From Clostridium mobile (lineage in GTDB: Bacteria; Bacillota; Clostridia; Clostridiales; Clostridiaceae): a DNA stretch of 64,000 bases. A program made the translations under genes and the position numbers. The stretch is from assembly GCF_018918285.1 (NCBI RefSeq), contig NZ_JAHLQF010000004.1, forward strand, positions 248,001-312,000, written 5' to 3'. This document shows positions 41,268 to 50,328 of this stretch, piece after piece. The notes beneath the pieces are model-generated. The model had not been told where the DNA came from and did no database searches. It worked only from the letters and a program-made list of their open reading frames with translations. The number at the start of each line of letters is the position of its first letter. The first letter of the stretch is position 1.

Positions 41268-42644
41268 TTATAAATATAGATCCCTTTCACCTTTTTTTAA
41301 TCTTTCAATGTTTTTTATTGCGATGTCTTTTATATCTTGTCTTTCTATTTTTTCAATCTCTTGTAATATAATTTTCTCGCCGCTTTCGTAAAGTTCCTCA
41401 TCTCCATAATCTAATATAAACTCCATCAATGTCATCAATGCATTTGGAGTACATACATTATGAATCTGCCCAGACTTTGCAAGTTGCATAAATCTATCTC
41501 CGGTTCTTCCCTTTCTATAGCAAGCGGTACAGTAAGAAGGAATGTATCCATCTCTTAAAAGTTCCTTTAATATTTCCAATGGACTTCTCTGGTCTTCTAC
41601 TTGAAACTGATCAACCTTTCTTCCTGTTTCTCCTTCCCTATATCCACCAACTCCAGTACAAGAGCCTGCGCTTATCTGAGATACTCCATAACTTAATGCC
41701 TCCTTTCTAATATCAGCACTTTCACGAGTAGACAATATTATTCCTGTAAAAGGTACCGCAATTCTGATGATGGCCACTATCTTCTTAAACATTTCATCAT
41801 CTACCATATGTGGAAACATACTCAAATCCATACCTTCAGCTTTTTTCAATCTCGGAACAGATATTGTATGAAATCCTACACCAAACTTCTTTTCCAAATG
41901 CTCATTGTGTAGCATTAATGCTAAAACTTCAAATTTAGCATCATGTAATCCAAATAATACTCCTGCCCCTACATCATCTACTCCACCTTCCATAGCTCTA
42001 TCGAAAGCAGTTAAATGATATTCAAAATCTCCCTTTAAAGATTTGGGATGCATTTTTTCATAAGTTGGCTTGTGATAAGTTTCTTGAAATAATATATAGG
42101 TTCCTATACCCTTCTCTTTTAATTTTCTATAGTTTTCTACAGTGGTAGCTGCAATATTTACATTTACTCTTCTAATTGCTCCATTTTCATTTTTTGTTGT
42201 ATAAATTGCGTCTAAGGCATCTAATATATATTCTATAGGGCAATTTACAGGATCTTCTCCTGCTTCAAGAGCAAGTCTTTTATGCCCCATTTTTTCTAGA
42301 ATTCTTACCTCTTCTTGTATTTCTTCACGAGTAAGCTTCCTTCTTTTAAATTCATTACATCTATTATATCCACAGTAAACACACTTATTTACACAGTAAT
42401 CTGATACATAAAGAGGTGCAAACACCACCACTCTATTACCATAAATATCTTTTTTAATCTCTCCAGAAATTTCAAAAAGCTCTTTTAGCTGATCTTTATC
42501 CTCTGTCTGTAAAAGTATAGCTATATCCTTATGCTCTAATCCCTTTCTACATCTAGCTTTATCTAATACACTTTGTATATCCTCTTTTGTTGCTTTTTTA
42601 CCTTCTTCTAATAAATTTTCAATATACTCATGATCAATAAACAT
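41268..42644 (-). CDS. hydG: [FeFe] hydrogenase H-cluster maturase HydG
   Basis: Radical SAM tyrosine lyase that produces CO and CN- ligands for the H-cluster. The 458 residues have the N-terminal CxxxCxxC cluster site DYCVNKCVYCGY, the ThiH-like core GDFEYHLTAFDRAMEGGVDDVGAGVLFGLHD, and the C-terminal auxiliary-cluster motif CTACYRKGRTGDRFM. ATG 42644 follows GGAGGCG by eight bases; the longer frame (42674) has no site. One base after the hydE stop. Works with HydE and HydF to activate HndD. Confidence 0.96.
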   Translation of the reverse strand: MFIDHEYIENLLEEGKKATKEDIQSVLDKARCRKGLEHKDIAILLQTEDKDQLKELFEISGEIKKDIYGNRVVVFAPLYVSDYCVNKCVYCGYNRCNEFKRRKLTREEIQEEVRILEKMGHKRLALEAGEDPVNCPIEYILDALDAIYTTKNENGAIRRVNVNIAATTVENYRKLKEKGIGTYILFQETYHKPTYEKMHPKSLKGDFEYHLTAFDRAMEGGVDDVGAGVLFGLHDAKFEVLALMLHNEHLEKKFGVGFHTISVPRLKKAEGMDLSMFPHMVDDEMFKKIVAIIRIAVPFTGIILSTRESADIRKEALSYGVSQISAGSCTGVGGYREGETGRKVDQFQVEDQRSPLEILKELLRDGYIPSYCTACYRKGRTGDRFMQLAKSGQIHNVCTPNALMTLMEFILDYGDEELYESGEKIILQEIEKIERQDIKDIAIKNIERLKKGERDLYL

Positions 42645-42645
42645 A

Positions 42646-43695
42646 TTATAAGCGCCTCCATTCAATATTATCACCTCTAGAGAGATCTATTTTAAATCCA
42701 GCATTTTCAATTCTATTTTGTATACAAAATCTACATTCAGCCGCTTCATCACCAGTGCATATTTTATTGTCATACAATAAGTACTTTTCTCTTACATCTC
42801 TAGGAGATAGATTAGGCATGACTACATTAGCACCTGCCTTAAGTCCCATTTCCCTTCCTAATGGATGAATTGTTCCAAGAGCAGTAGTAACAGGGATTAA
42901 TGCTTTAGGAAGTAGGAGCCTTGTTAAAGCTGTCATAATTATTGAGCTTTCTAGTGTTCCTTGTTTTTTCTTATTAAATTGAGTATCCTTTTGAGGGATA
43001 AAAGGACCATTCCCTACCATATGGGGATTTAATTCTTTTAAAAATAACAAATCATTAGCTAAGTTCTCTGAAGTTTGATAGGGGGAACCCACCATAAATC
43101 CTGCACCTATCTGGAAACCAATTTCCTTTAAATCATATAAGCATTTCTTCCTATTGGAAAAACTTAACTCTTTAGGATGAAGCTTACTATAGTGCTCCTC
43201 ATCTGCTGTTTCATGTCTAAGTAAATACCTGTCCGCTCCAGCTTCATAATATTTTTTATAGGATTCATAAGATTTTTCTCCCACAGATAGGGTTATAGCA
43301 CAATCAGTATACTTATTTTTAATAGCTTTTATCATTTGAACAATTCTATCGTCAGTAAAATAACCGTCTTCTCCTCCTTGTAATACATAAGTTCTATAAC
43401 CTAAGTTATAGCCCAATTCACAGCAATCCATTATTTCTTGAAGAGAGAGTCTATATCTTTCTATATTGCTATTGCTTTTTCTTATTCCGCAATAATAACA
43501 ATCATTCTTGCAGTAATTTGTAAACTCTATAAGTCCTCTCAAAAATACCTTATTTGAGTAATATTTATGTCGGGTTTCATTAGCTTTTTCTATTAGATAT
43601 TCTTTAGATTCCTCATCTATATTTTCAATTATATAAATCAGCTCTTCCTTGGATAAATTGTTATTTCTATATAATTTATCTATTAACTCTTTCAT
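42646..43695 (-). CDS. hydE: [FeFe] hydrogenase H-cluster maturase HydE
   Basis: Radical SAM protein that contributes the dithiomethylamine/iron part of the H-cluster. The 349 residues carry NYCKNDCYYCGIR (CxxxCxxC) near residue 60, the BioB-like barrel and FQIGAGFMVGSPYQT. The ATG overlaps the hydF stop (TAATG). Contains a C-terminal CxxCxxxxC-like cluster region (CTGDEAAECRFCIQN) as in many clostridial HydE. Confidence 0.95.
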   Translation of the reverse strand: MKELIDKLYRNNNLSKEELIYIIENIDEESKEYLIEKANETRHKYYSNKVFLRGLIEFTNYCKNDCYYCGIRKSNSNIERYRLSLQEIMDCCELGYNLGYRTYVLQGGEDGYFTDDRIVQMIKAIKNKYTDCAITLSVGEKSYESYKKYYEAGADRYLLRHETADEEHYSKLHPKELSFSNRKKCLYDLKEIGFQIGAGFMVGSPYQTSENLANDLLFLKELNPHMVGNGPFIPQKDTQFNKKKQGTLESSIIMTALTRLLLPKALIPVTTALGTIHPLGREMGLKAGANVVMPNLSPRDVREKYLLYDNKICTGDEAAECRFCIQNRIENAGFKIDLSRGDNIEWRRL

Positions 43696-44927
43696 TACAC
43701 TTCACCTTCTTCCCAAATTTTTAATGCCTCCGGAAAAGGCTTAAGAGCCCTTGGGAGAATTCCCAAAACACAGGCAATTAATATGCCGTAGTTTACAATA
43801 GGTACATTGTAATTTTTCGCTCCCTCTATTCTACTGATCATACCCGTTCTATTTATCATGCATCCTCCACAATGAACTATTAGAGCGTATTCTTTAATTT
43901 CATCTGTAAAAGTAGTTCCAGAAGTAAACTGAAATTCAACATTCTTACCTGTCTTTTCCCTTATCCATCTTGGAATTTTTACTGTTCCAAGATCATCTTC
44001 CTGTTTATGATGAGTACACCCTTCTGCTATTAAAATCCTATCTCCGTCTTTAAGGTTTTCAATGGCCTTCGCCCCCTTAACAAGTTCTGATAAGTCTCCT
44101 TTATACCTAGCAAAAAGTATTGAAAATGACGTCATTAAAACATCTTCTGGGGTATCCTTAGCTACTTTATCAAAAGCTTGAGAATCTGTTATAACAATCT
44201 TAGGATTTTTAGCTAAGCTATTTAAGGTTTCCTGCAATTTATTTTCTTTAGTTACTACAGCTATTGCATTGCTTTCTAAAATATCTCTAATAGTCTGTTG
44301 TTGAGGAAGTATAAGCCTACCCTTTGGCGCAGCCTTATCTATCGGAGTAACTAATATTGCAACATCCCCAGGGTTTATTAGATCTCCAACTATCTTTAAA
44401 CTTTCTTCATCTTTTGGAATAACCTTGATTATCTCATTTTTTAATTTCTCAATGCCGATTTTATTTAAAGCAGAAACTACAACTATAGGACTGTTTAATT
44501 CAGTTTTTAGCTTTTCTATTTTTATTTGCGACCAGTCCTCAGTATCAATTTTATTTAAAACTATAATCAAGGGAATTTTCTTCTCTTTTATTCTTTGAGA
44601 GACTAACATATCTTCTTTAGTTAATCCAACTTTAGCATCAATAACAAGTAACGCTACATCAGTCTTATCTAAAATTTCTAAGGTTTTCTTTATTCTAAGC
44701 TGCCCTAAATCCCCTTCATCATCAATACCCGCTGTGTCAATAAGAACACAAGGACCTATAGGCAATATTTCCATGGATTTAAAAACTGGATCTGTGGTAG
44801 TCCCTTTAACCGGTGACACTATTGCTATTTCTTGATTAGTAATTGCATTTATAACACTAGATTTTCCTGCATTCCTCTTTCCAAATAAGGATATATGAAC
44901 TCTTACTGAACGTGGAGTATCATTCAA
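43695..44927 (-). CDS. hydF: [FeFe] hydrogenase maturation GTPase HydF
   Basis: Scaffold that assembles and delivers the diiron subcluster. The 410 residues start with a GTPase domain: G1 GKRNAGKSSVINA, G3 DTAGI, G4 NKID; followed by a dimerisation part and the C-terminal cluster-binding domain with CTHHKQ and HCGGCMIN (CxH...HCxxC). AGGAGG precedes the ATG. First gene of hydFEG; its leader has an intrinsic terminator at 44954-44977. Confidence 0.95.
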   Translation of the reverse strand: MNDTPRSVRVHISLFGKRNAGKSSVINAITNQEIAIVSPVKGTTTDPVFKSMEILPIGPCVLIDTAGIDDEGDLGQLRIKKTLEILDKTDVALLVIDAKVGLTKEDMLVSQRIKEKKIPLIIVLNKIDTEDWSQIKIEKLKTELNSPIVVVSALNKIGIEKLKNEIIKVIPKDEESLKIVGDLINPGDVAILVTPIDKAAPKGRLILPQQQTIRDILESNAIAVVTKENKLQETLNSLAKNPKIVITDSQAFDKVAKDTPEDVLMTSFSILFARYKGDLSELVKGAKAIENLKDGDRILIAEGCTHHKQEDDLGTVKIPRWIREKTGKNVEFQFTSGTTFTDEIKEYALIVHCGGCMINRTGMISRIEGAKNYNVPIVNYGILIACVLGILPRALKPFPEALKIWEEGEV

Positions 44928-44953
44928 GTTTATTACCTCCTCTTAAATAAAAA

Positions 44954-44977
44954 AACTTTCCTCCGAAGAGAAAAGTT
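44954..44977 (-). terminator. Intrinsic terminator in the leader of hydFEG
   Basis: Minus strand: AACTTTTCTC-TTCG-GAGGAAAGTT (ten pairs, one G-U, UUCG-type loop) followed directly by TTTTTTTATT and then the hydF ribosome site and ATG. Upstream (45000-45070) are further stems, for example GGTAT...ATACC and TCTAAT...ATTAGA. The remaining 45080-45313 shows only AT-rich DNA. Confidence 0.7.
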
Positions 44978-45313
44978 AGATAGCAAAAACATAGGTATAC
45001 TAATATACGGTAATACCCTAGTCATTTATTATATCTAATTTCCCTTCAGATTAGATTTTTCCTTTCTGTTAGGTTATTATTTTTTAAGTACAAGTAAATC
45101 CGGACTTCTCCCAATTTACCTGAAACTATACTAATCATATAATAAAATGATACTATATTTATATGGAAAATTCAATTTTAATATGAATCACTCATCTACT
45201 ATTTTTTCAACAATCTTTCTAAAATAAATAGCTACATTTATATATAATATTATCAAGTTTCTCTGAACTCCAGCTTAATTAAGAATTTCTTATAAATAAG
45301 CTCAAATCCAAAA

Positions 45314-45967
45314 CTAAGAATCACTTGATGTATAGGATTTATCCTTATTGGCCTTAATATTCTTTTTTCTTATATATATAGCAGCAATGACTATTGCTAT
45401 TAAAATAATTGATGCTATAATACTATATTGTTTCATAAATAACTGAATATAGTCCCAATTATCACCTATAAAGTATCCTAAAGAAATTAGAATTGAATTC
45501 CAAATTACTATTCCCGCTACTGAATATATGAGATATGTTGAAATATTTAGCTTTACTGCTCCCGCTACAATTGAAATATAGGTACGTGTAAGAGGCAATA
45601 ACCTAGCTAAAAACACAGATGCTTTACCATATTTCTCAAACCATTTATTTATAGCATCAATACTCTTCTTTGTTTTAGGAAATTTTTTTTCTATTTTTTC
45701 AATAAGGGGACTTCCTCCATAATATCCAACTGCATAACATAGTGAAGAGCCAAGCAATCCACCAATTATACTAGCTAATAGAGCCCCTAAATATGTAATG
45801 TTATTTTGTGTTGCCGTCATTCCAATGAAAGGTAATACAACTTCACTAGGCATTGGAAAACATGCATACTCTAATCCAATAATTATTACTATACCTAAAT
45901 AACCTATTTGGCCGATTATTTGCATTAAATTGTTAATTATAATATCTAAAAAATATATAATGCTCAT
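45314..45967 (-). CDS. DedA family membrane protein
   Basis: A 217-residue integral protein: IIIGLEYACFPMPSEVVLPFIGM has the conserved E and P residues, GSSLCYAVGYYGGSPLIEK and FLARLLPLTRTYISIVAGAVKLNISTY contain the family G-x-x-x-x-Y and R-x-x-P-x-x-R motif. Five to six helices. DedA proteins are undecaprenyl-phosphate or phospholipid flippases that respond to membrane stress. A structured leader with aptamer-like elements and a terminator lies directly upstream (46016-46165). Confidence 0.92.
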   Translation of the reverse strand: MSIIYFLDIIINNLMQIIGQIGYLGIVIIIGLEYACFPMPSEVVLPFIGMTATQNNITYLGALLASIIGGLLGSSLCYAVGYYGGSPLIEKIEKKFPKTKKSIDAINKWFEKYGKASVFLARLLPLTRTYISIVAGAVKLNISTYLIYSVAGIVIWNSILISLGYFIGDNWDYIQLFMKQYSIIASIILIAIVIAAIYIRKKNIKANKDKSYTSSDS

Positions 45968-46020
45968 TCCTTTCTTATTTAAACGATTTCTCTTATTACT
46001 TTGAAGCGAAAATTTAAAAA

Positions 46021-46056
46021 GACCCTATAGCCAAAACACATTCTAGCTATAGAGTC
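46021..46056 (-). terminator. Leader terminator upstream of dedA
   Basis: Minus strand: GACTCTATAGCT...GGCTATAGGGTC (12 arms) followed by TTTTT. Its 5' arm CTCTAT is also complementary to ATAGAG at the start of the aptamer, suggesting alternate pairing. Confidence 0.8.
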
Positions 46057-46074
46057 TCACAAAACTTTAAAAGC

Positions 46075-46150
46075 TATCAAAGCCGGGATTAAATCCGCAA
46101 TGACGACTTTGAATCCTGTTAATTTACAGGTAGTTACTCCCTCTATGAAG
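46075..46150 (-). ncRNA. Candidate yybP-ykoY (manganese) riboswitch aptamer
   Basis: Minus strand: ATAGAGGGAGTAACTACC, then stem CCTGT...ACAGG, then CAAAGTCGTCATTGCGG...CCCGGCTTTG. The GGGAGTA block plus a second hairpin of the form CAAAG-CG...CG-CTTTG containing GTCGTCATT is how I recognise the Mn2+-sensing yybP-ykoY class. The terminator follows directly. The class assignment is from pattern memory; needs a covariance search. Confidence 0.5.
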
Positions 46151-46287
46151 ATTACTTTCAAATACATATAAACTTATATGTATTATGCTAACATTAGTCA
46201 AAAACTATGTCAACTCTCCATAATAAATTTATTATATTTAAATTGTTAAATCATTATTACATATCTAATTCCTTATTATTTTTCCTT

Positions 46288-46779
46288 CTATATAAATAAT
46301 TGCATATCTGCATTTAGCGCATACCTCATATATTCATTTGCATCTACAATCTCTAATTCAGGTATTAGCTCATCCTTTTTAAATCCCATTACATCTACTG
46401 ATAACTTACATCCGTAGAATTTCACACCTTTTTTTCTTGCTCCATTAAGAAAGTCTATTAACTCTGGTGCTTCATCATCCTTCATCATTTCTAATAGCAT
46501 TGACTTTCCTAATCCACTAAAATTCATTTTAGATAGAGGCAACTCATCAGGTCCTTTAGGCGTCATCATTGAAAACATTTTTTCATATGCGCTTTTATCT
46601 TCCTCTGAAAGCTTATTAGGATCTCTTAATAAAAACAGTCCCCAAAAAGCAAAGAACATTCTTACCTCAGCACCTATCTGTCTTGCAGCATTGGCCATTA
46701 TCAGTGCAGCTAGTGCCTTATCATATTCCCCACTAAACAATACGATGCTAGCTTTTTTATTACTATAATCCTCATTCAT
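46288..46779 (-). CDS. DsrE/DsrF/DrsH-like family protein
   Basis: A 163-residue protein of the peroxiredoxin-like DsrE family: KKASIVLFSGEYDKALAALIMANAARQIGAEVRMFFAFWG is the family N-terminal half, and VKFYGCKLSVDVMGFKKDEL has the conserved Cys and helix. These usually act in sulfur relay or membrane-linked redox reactions. Strand minus, single gene, weak AGGGTG site. Confidence 0.88.
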   Translation of the reverse strand: MNEDYSNKKASIVLFSGEYDKALAALIMANAARQIGAEVRMFFAFWGLFLLRDPNKLSEEDKSAYEKMFSMMTPKGPDELPLSKMNFSGLGKSMLLEMMKDDEAPELIDFLNGARKKGVKFYGCKLSVDVMGFKKDELIPELEIVDANEYMRYALNADMQLFI

Positions 46780-46909
46780 ATAACAAACACCCTTTCAATT
46801 ATTCTTTTAGAATATTAACATAGTAAAAATTATTAATTTCTCTATTCAAAGTTATTTTAGGTAAATAACAAATTTTTATTCAAGGCATAAAATTATTCAA
46901 ACAATAAAA

Positions 46910-46944
46910 AAGACTACATTAAGATTTGTTCTTAATGTAGTCTT
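46910..46944. terminator. Terminator after the GNAT gene
   Basis: Fourteen-base perfect arms AAGACTACATTAAG / CTTAATGTAGTCTT with a loop of seven, flanked by A/T runs. Confidence 0.8.
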
Positions 46945-46960
46945 AAGTTTAAGCTTATGA

Positions 46961-47470
46961 CTAGGCTGCTAATTTTAAAAACTGTTCTATAGACATAGAA
47001 TATTGTATTTCTTTCGCTAAATCCTTGTCCTTTGTGAAACCTACTTTTTTAAAAGCTCTTTTTGAACGTTCATTTTTAAAATTAATTTTTGCAATTACTT
47101 CTTCGGCTCTCCATGTAAAAAAAGCTTGTTTTAAACCTTCAAAAATCGCATTAGAACCTAATCCTTTTCCCCACTTTTCTCTGTCACCAATGACTATAAC
47201 CATTTCTGCTCCTTTACCTTTAGGAACAAGCCTTAAAAATCCTACAGGTTCTTCGTCATTTGTTGTTAACATGAAAAAACTTCCATCTTGATTAAACAAA
47301 TGGGTAAGAATAGGCATATTAACTCTATATATTATTTGCTTAATGCTTTTGCTAACATTCTGTCGTTCATTTAAGTACTCTGTTACTTCATTATCCTCTA
47401 GCCAATCAATAATTTTCCAAGCGTCAGACTTAAAAACTTCTTGACGCAGTGTTATACTATTGTCCTCCAT
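46961..47470 (-). CDS. GNAT family N-acetyltransferase
   Basis: A 169-residue acetyltransferase: acetyl-CoA motif region VIGDREKWGKGLGSNAIFEGL (R/Q-x-x-G-x-G/A) and AKINFKNERSKRAFKKVGF typical of GNAT motif B. Looks related to RimJ/RimL-type enzymes; substrate unknown. A leader of about 290 bases with an intrinsic terminator (47496-47543) and possible T-box element lies upstream. Confidence 0.87.
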   Translation of the reverse strand: MEDNSITLRQEVFKSDAWKIIDWLEDNEVTEYLNERQNVSKSIKQIIYRVNMPILTHLFNQDGSFFMLTTNDEEPVGFLRLVPKGKGAEMVIVIGDREKWGKGLGSNAIFEGLKQAFFTWRAEEVIAKINFKNERSKRAFKKVGFTKDKDLAKEIQYSMSIEQFLKLAA

Positions 47471-47495
47471 CAGTACTAATCCTCCATAAAATAAT

Positions 47496-47720
47496 AAAAA
47501 GCCCCATTATTCACGCTTTTGGGCGCAAAATAATAGGCTTTTTTAAATACATAGATATAGTACCATCCTGCCCCATTTAGGTCAAATGCTGTAAATGAGT
47601 TTACATGGCTTTACTAAAGTTTAGAGTAGGATATTGGTCAAAAGAAGACTATTCCTTGATAAATCTCCATATTCGGTACATGAGATTATATCTTGTACCA
47701 GGTTTTAATATAACTTATAG
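47496..47720 (-). promoter_or_regulatory. Structured leader with terminator, T-box-like element possible
   Basis: Terminator: minus strand AAAAAGCCTATTATT...AATAATGGGGCTTTTT (47496-47543). Just upstream (47556-47574) is GGGGCAGGATGGTACTATA, which resembles the T-box consensus AGGGTGGTACCGCG but misses several positions. Further upstream: stem GGTACA/TGTACC (about 47675-47704) and a TGTAAA/TTTACA stem. Attenuation is likely; the T-box identity is weak. Confidence 0.4.
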
Positions 47721-47764
47721 TATTTACTAAAATATTTTATAGTATTTTCTGAAATATTTTTGTG

Positions 47765-49459
47765 CTAATAAAAGTATTTTTTATCAAATCTATCTTTGCT
47801 CTCCATAATAACTTCTATAAATGTCTCTGCGATAGCTGGATCAAATTGAGTACCGCTGCATGCCCTTAATTCTTCAATAGCTTCCTCATAAGTTTTTCTT
47901 TTGTTATAAGGTCTATTAGAAGTCATAGCATCAAAACTATCTACTACTGTTAACACTCTAGCAAGAAAGGGTATATCTTCACCTTTCAAGTTATCAGGGT
48001 AACCCTTCCCATCATATCTTTCATGATGATGTAGTATTAAATGAGAGATATTTTGGAGTGATTTTACAGGCTTTATTATCTCCACTCCATTTAATGGGTG
48101 TTGTTTTAATATCTCCCATTCTTCATTGCTTAAAGGCATTTTTTTATTTAATATTTCCTTCGAAATATTAATTTTCCCAATATCATGCATGTAAGCTCCA
48201 TATATAAGATCTTTTTTGTCTCTTTCATTTAATTTAAGCTTATCTGCCAATAATCTGCTGTAGGTTACTACTCTCTCAACATGGCCATATGTATATCTAT
48301 CCTTTGCATTAATAACGCTTATTAATGTTTTTATTGATGTAACCAAGTCTATATGTTTTTCATCAATGTCATTTTTTAGCTCATCTAAAATAGATGTATA
48401 GGTTTCTACTCTGTTTTTATTAAAAAACTTAGCTCTATAGAGGGCGTCGTCAGCACTCTTGATAAGTTCTATATCACTCTTAGCCTTATCAGGGTAAATG
48501 GATATTCCTATGGAAACAGTTAATTTTCCATTTGGCTGATTTTCCTCTCCCTTAAAATAAGTAGATTCTATTTTACTCCTTATGCTTTCCGCTATGTTAA
48601 CCGCATCTTCTTCATTAGTATCAGGCAATATCACTGCAAATTCTTCCCCACCATATCTAGCTACTATATCTTCTTTATTTACACTGTTTTTCAATATAGT
48701 TCCTATAGTTTTGAGAACTTCATCACCCTGTTGATGTCCATAAAGGTCATTATAGTATTTAAAATAATCTATATCAATAAATATCATAGAAATAGGCTTG
48801 TTCTCCTCTTCACATGATATTATTTTCTCTCTTAATGAATCATGAAAAAACCTGTGGTTATATACACCTGTTAATCCATCCTCATTAACCAAACTCTGAA
48901 GCTTTTTAATATAATCACTTTCTACTTTTACATAAAACCCTAATGGCCATGCTGTGAGCAGAAAAACCCCAACTAATATTAAATCATTTTCAAAATATTG
49001 ATTAATGGGTGCCTTAGGCGCATATACAATGTCCATAGTTAAAATAATAGCTGAAGAAATAGTGGCTATTATTATTCCATGCTTCATACCCGACTGTATT
49101 GTGGTGGTTATAATTATAAATAAAAACAAAAATTTGTATTCACTGGCGTAAGCCCCTGACCTAAATATTATAATAGAAAATATTATAATAAAAATAGAAT
49201 TTTCAATTAGTTGTATACGTTTAATACGTTTTAAATTAAATTTTTTAGTTGTTGAAAATGCCCATATGAAATATATCAACGCTAAAACTAAAATAGCACT
49301 AATAATCATATACATAGGAATCATATTCTGCACTATCTTACTGCTTTCAATAGAAAAACATTTAAATATCCCTATTCCTGCAAACAATAATGAAGATAGT
49401 TTTACTGCTGATACTATATCATTTATTTGGTTGCGTTTATTATCTTCTATGTTATTCAT
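47765..49459 (-). CDS. GGDEF and HD-GYP protein (cyclic-di-GMP synthesis/hydrolysis)
   Basis: A 564-residue protein with an N-terminal membrane domain of about six helices (residues 12-175), a GGDEF domain with the active GGEEF motif (ARYGGEEFAVIL) and a C-terminal HD-GYP domain with HDIGKI and HHERYDGKGYPDNLKGEDIP. Both catalytic sites look intact, so it may make and break cyclic-di-GMP. It follows agrD in the same direction by about 60 bases, in the agr operon or just after it. Confidence 0.92.
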   Translation of the reverse strand: MNNIEDNKRNQINDIVSAVKLSSLLFAGIGIFKCFSIESSKIVQNMIPMYMIISAILVLALIYFIWAFSTTKKFNLKRIKRIQLIENSIFIIIFSIIIFRSGAYASEYKFLFLFIIITTTIQSGMKHGIIIATISSAIILTMDIVYAPKAPINQYFENDLILVGVFLLTAWPLGFYVKVESDYIKKLQSLVNEDGLTGVYNHRFFHDSLREKIISCEEENKPISMIFIDIDYFKYYNDLYGHQQGDEVLKTIGTILKNSVNKEDIVARYGGEEFAVILPDTNEEDAVNIAESIRSKIESTYFKGEENQPNGKLTVSIGISIYPDKAKSDIELIKSADDALYRAKFFNKNRVETYTSILDELKNDIDEKHIDLVTSIKTLISVINAKDRYTYGHVERVVTYSRLLADKLKLNERDKKDLIYGAYMHDIGKINISKEILNKKMPLSNEEWEILKQHPLNGVEIIKPVKSLQNISHLILHHHERYDGKGYPDNLKGEDIPFLARVLTVVDSFDAMTSNRPYNKRKTYEEAIEELRACSGTQFDPAIAETFIEVIMESKDRFDKKYFY

Positions 49460-49520
49460 ACTCTATTACCTCGTAATCCAATTTACCAAATAATAAAGAC
49501 CGGTTAAACCGATCTTTATT

Positions 49521-49655
49521 TTATTCTTCTCTTAGGCACTTCGGTTCTTCTGGTTGATATGTCATCCAATAACACGCTGATGAAGCCACTGTAGATGCAA
49601 GAAGAGTAGTTAATGTTGCAATTAACATTAATACTTTTGTATTTAGTTTTTTCAT
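49521..49655 (-). CDS. agrD: AgrD-type autoinducer peptide precursor
   Basis: A 44-residue peptide: amphipathic N-terminal leader MKKLNTKVLMLIATLTTLLA, core around C28 (ACYWMTY) and conserved acidic tail QPEEPKCLREE. This matches the clostridial AgrD plan (core then Q-P-E-E-P-K-x-L). By analogy with C. perfringens AgrD the ring is likely the thiolactone of C28 to T32 (CYWMT). A second Cys, C40, replaces the usual Ser in the tail. GGGGGTG lies seven bases before the ATG; the AgrB gene is 23 bases upstream. Confidence 0.9.
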   Translation of the reverse strand: MKKLNTKVLMLIATLTTLLASTVASSACYWMTYQPEEPKCLREE

Positions 49656-49677
49656 ATCTTTTCACCCCCTATAATAT

Positions 49678-50328
49678 TTAATATATATGCTTTAAAAAAG
49701 TATCTATTTTACCTAATATTAAGTGTCCACCTTCGGTAAGAGTAAACACTTGCCACACTGTACCGCCATATATACATAGTGTATATATAAGTAAACTTTG
49801 TCCCCCTGTTTTCTTATATAACATAAGTATAAATACTGTAATAATTAAATAAGCACTTAAAATTATGATAGAACTTTTCTTTAGCCTGATTCTTTTTTCT
49901 TTTTTCCTTATAGGTTTTGCAGGGCTATCTACAGGAGCTAGTTTGTAAATCATATAGTACGACCACACAAAAATCATAATCCCCAATAACAAAACCATAT
50001 TGAAATTTAATTTATGGGCTAATGCAAACTTGAATAAGACTGCTTGTCCAATGCATACAATAGTTCCTATTAAAGCACATCTACTTGGAGAACTTGCATG
50101 AGCTCCCCCCGAATACTTTCTAAGTATACTTGCTACAAATGATATTACTAAAGCCTCAATTTCAACATGAAATATCCAGCCAAATATAATTACAAGAGCT
50201 ATAGAGAAAATCATTTGCAAAAAAGCAAAGGTTCCATAGGCTATTACTTCTCTTTTGTCCTTATCAAAATTTAATTCTGATGCCAACTTAGTGGCAATAT
50301 TATTAGATATACTCTCTATATTAAACAT
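49678..50328 (-). CDS. agrB: AgrB-type AgrD-processing endopeptidase
   Basis: A 216-residue membrane protein that cleaves the AgrD tail and forms the cyclic peptide. Active residues H77 and C84 lie in SGGAHASSPSRC, at the same positions as in Staphylococcus aureus AgrB. Family pattern YGTFAFLQMIFSIALVIIFG and five to six helices. It overlaps the upstream membrane-protein gene by eight bases and is followed by agrD. Confidence 0.94.
   Translation of the reverse strand: MFNIESISNNIATKLASELNFDKDKREVIAYGTFAFLQMIFSIALVIIFGWIFHVEIEALVISFVASILRKYSGGAHASSPSRCALIGTIVCIGQAVLFKFALAHKLNFNMVLLLGIMIFVWSYYMIYKLAPVDSPAKPIRKKEKRIRLKKSSIIILSAYLIITVFILMLYKKTGGQSLLIYTLCIYGGTVWQVFTLTEGGHLILGKIDTFLKHIY

Noticed and set aside
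47765-49459. Cyclic-di-GMP riboswitch linked to the GGDEF gene
   Set aside because: None of the leaders here shows the GEMM core (CACGCACAGGGCAAACC-like); the agr operon leader is short.
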